A stretch of 7,472 bases of DNA from NCBI GenBank assembly GCA_013695715.1, contig JACCZZ010000187.1, positions 1-7,472 on the forward strand, in the 5' to 3' direction. This stretch comes from Chitinophagales bacterium (GTDB taxonomy: Bacteria; Bacteroidota; Bacteroidia; Chitinophagales; UBA10324). The notes below the pieces were generated by a model. It had not been told where the DNA came from, did no database searches, and saw only the letters and a program-made list of their open reading frames with translations. The position numbers and the translations under genes were made by a program. The first letter of the stretch is position 1. Each line of letters starts with the position of its first letter. Positions 5,906 through 7,472 of this stretch are shown in pieces.

Positions 5906-7435
5906 ATGTCAGATTCCCTCGAAAATATAAATAACTTAGTATCTAAAGCCCGCACATTACGGCGGAAGCCTGGTGCAGATCTGAGCACTTTTCTTTATGG
6001 GCGAATTCCACCACAAGCCCGCGACCTTGAAGAGGCGGTGCTTGGTGCCCTTATGTTGGAAAAAGATGCTCTTTCACTTGTGATTGACGTTCTTAAGCCA
6101 GAGGCGTTTTATGTAGAGGCACACAATAAAATTTTTGGTGCCATACAGCGCCTTTTTCTTCGCTCGCAACCAGTAGACATTCTTACAGTAACCGATGAAT
6201 TAAGAAAAAGTGGTGAGCTTGAAGAAGTGGGAGGCGCCTATTTTGTGACCGAGTTAACCAACCGCGTCGCATCTGCCGCGAATGTTGAATATCATGCCCG
6301 TATAATAAGTCAAAAATTTATTCAGCGTGAACTGATCCGCATATCATCTGAAATCGTCAGAGATGCTTTTGAAGATACTACTGATGTTTTTGAATTGCTT
6401 GATTTTGCTGAAAAAGGCATCTACGAAATCACCGATCAGAATCTGAGGAGGAACTATAGTCCAATAAGTTCTTTAGTAACGAAAGCGCTGAATCAGTTAC
6501 AGGCAATTAAGGATCATAAGGATACAGTAACCGGAGTTCCTTCAGGCTTTGTTCAGCTTGACCGTATTACGAGTGGTTGGCAGCGTTCTGACTTGATTGT
6601 GATAGCAGCACGGCCCGGTATGGGTAAAACGGCATTCGTGCTTTCATTGGCCCGAAATGCATCCGTAGAATTTAAAAAACCAGTTGCCTTTTTCTCTCTG
6701 GAGATGTCTTCAATACAACTTACAAATCGGCTGATCTCCGCTGAAACAGAGATTCCCGCTGAAAAAATCCGGCGTGCAAACCTCGAGAGTTATGAATGGG
6801 AACAATTGGTACGCAAAGTAGATACACTTTCTGAAGCTCCATTGTTTATTGATGATACTCCGGCAATAAACATTTTTGAATTACGTGCCAAGGCACGCCG
6901 ACTAAAAATGCAGCACGATATTCAAATGATTATAATTGACTACCTGCAGCTTATGAGTGGCACTGTTGATTCGAAGCAAGGCAACCGTGAACAGGAGATT
7001 AGTAATATTTCACGCGCGTTGAAAAGTATTGCAAAAGAACTCGACATTCCAATAATTGCACTTTCTCAATTGAACAGATCTGTTGAAACTAGGGGAGGGG
7101 ATAAGCGGCCTCAGCTTTCTGACCTCCGTGAATCAGGTGCCATTGAACAGGATGCTGACATGGTGATTTTTATCTATAGACCAGAGTATTACAAGATCAC
7201 TCAGGACGCTGAAGGAAATTCTACAATTGGCAGTGCAGAGATTATGGTTGCAAAACACCGTAATGGTGCATTGTCAAACATACCCGTAAAATTTATTGAT
7301 CGTTTTGCAAAGTTTGCTGAAATAGATTCATTTCCTTCGAATACCGAAGGACAAATACGGATCATGAAGTCGAGAATGGATGACATGGCAGATGAAGATG
7401 AATTAAAGCCGAATGATGAACCGCTACCCTGGTAA
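5906..7435 (+). CDS. dnaB: Replicative DNA helicase
   Basis: DnaB is the hexameric 5'-3' helicase that unwinds DNA at the replication fork and recruits primase. The 509-residue product is complete. The N-terminal domain starts with IPPQARDLEEAVLGALMLEK (34-53) and includes FYVEAHNKIFGAI (68-80). The RecA-like C-terminal domain has TGVPSGFVQLDRITSGW (209-225), Walker A ARPGMGKT (235-242), a likely catalytic glutamate E266 in FFSLEMS, Walker B IIIDYLQLM with D345, then ALSQLNRSVETR (385-396), LRESGAIEQDADMVIFIYRP (407-426) and VAKHRNG (448-454), whose R452 is the expected arginine finger acting across subunits. There is no intein, and length is normal for the family. The ATG follows CAATCAGGC with no Shine-Dalgarno, as usual in Bacteroidota. 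The C-terminus is acidic and ends in DEPLPW, resembling the tip of single-stranded DNA-binding protein. It probably has its own promoter. Confidence 0.98.
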   Translation: MSDSLENINNLVSKARTLRRKPGADLSTFLYGRIPPQARDLEEAVLGALMLEKDALSLVIDVLKPEAFYVEAHNKIFGAIQRLFLRSQPVDILTVTDELRKSGELEEVGGAYFVTELTNRVASAANVEYHARIISQKFIQRELIRISSEIVRDAFEDTTDVFELLDFAEKGIYEITDQNLRRNYSPISSLVTKALNQLQAIKDHKDTVTGVPSGFVQLDRITSGWQRSDLIVIAARPGMGKTAFVLSLARNASVEFKKPVAFFSLEMSSIQLTNRLISAETEIPAEKIRRANLESYEWEQLVRKVDTLSEAPLFIDDTPAINIFELRAKARRLKMQHDIQMIIIDYLQLMSGTVDSKQGNREQEISNISRALKSIAKELDIPIIALSQLNRSVETRGGDKRPQLSDLRESGAIEQDADMVIFIYRPEYYKITQDAEGNSTIGSAEIMVAKHRNGALSNIPVKFIDRFAKFAEIDSFPSNTEGQIRIMKSRMDDMADEDELKPNDEPLPW

Positions 7436-7472
7436 TCATCGTTACTTTAATAATATTTTACTTCGGCGACTT

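Noticed and set aside
7201..7386. Minus-strand open frame near the right end
   Set aside because: It is fully antisense to the conserved 3' part of dnaB.
1..7472. Search for a new multi-gene system, mobile element or integration site
   Set aside because: No transposase, integrase, tRNA, long direct or inverted repeats or toxin/defence genes are visible; the intact genes belong to known families and the neighbourhood looks like ordinary chromosome.

Overview
The window looks like ordinary chromosome from a member of the Bacteroidota, and I see no mobile element, CRISPR array, RNA gene or defence cassette in it. Three things point to this phylum. Start codons lack Shine-Dalgarno sequences. Promoter candidates have the Bacteroidota form (TTTG near -33, TAnnTTTG near -7). 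The proteins also fit from memory of the families: a DNA topoisomerase I with C-terminal GxxGP(Y/M)V repeats instead of zinc fingers, followed by a SirB1-like gene, and a FtsX/MacB-type permease with an aromatic-rich periplasmic stretch. The phylum is an inference; I cannot name a genus.

Layout. Positions 1-2723 are read on the minus strand: topA (342-2723), followed 21 bases later, in the same reading frame, by the 5' part of a SirB1/transglutaminase-like gene that runs off the left edge and appears to start at TTG. A 270-base divergent spacer (2724-2993) carries a good topA promoter candidate. Everything to the right is on the plus strand: a family 25 glycosyltransferase (2994-3728), a DinB-family gene broken by a frameshift (3869-4349), a MacB/FtsX-type ABC permease without its ATPase (4441-5703), a 202-base AT-rich spacer, and the replicative helicase dnaB (5906-7435). 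The last 37 bases hold nothing I can identify.

The genes do not form one pathway. topA and dnaB serve supercoiling control and replication fork unwinding. The glycosyltransferase and the permease are envelope functions. The DinB gene looks inactivated.

The most useful observations are the DinB frameshift, which is neatly explained by an 11-base deletion between short direct repeats; a -7 element so close to the permease ATG that its mRNA may be leaderless; the unusual topA/SirB1 junction; and an SSB-like acidic tip at the DnaB C-terminus. None of these amounts to a new system.
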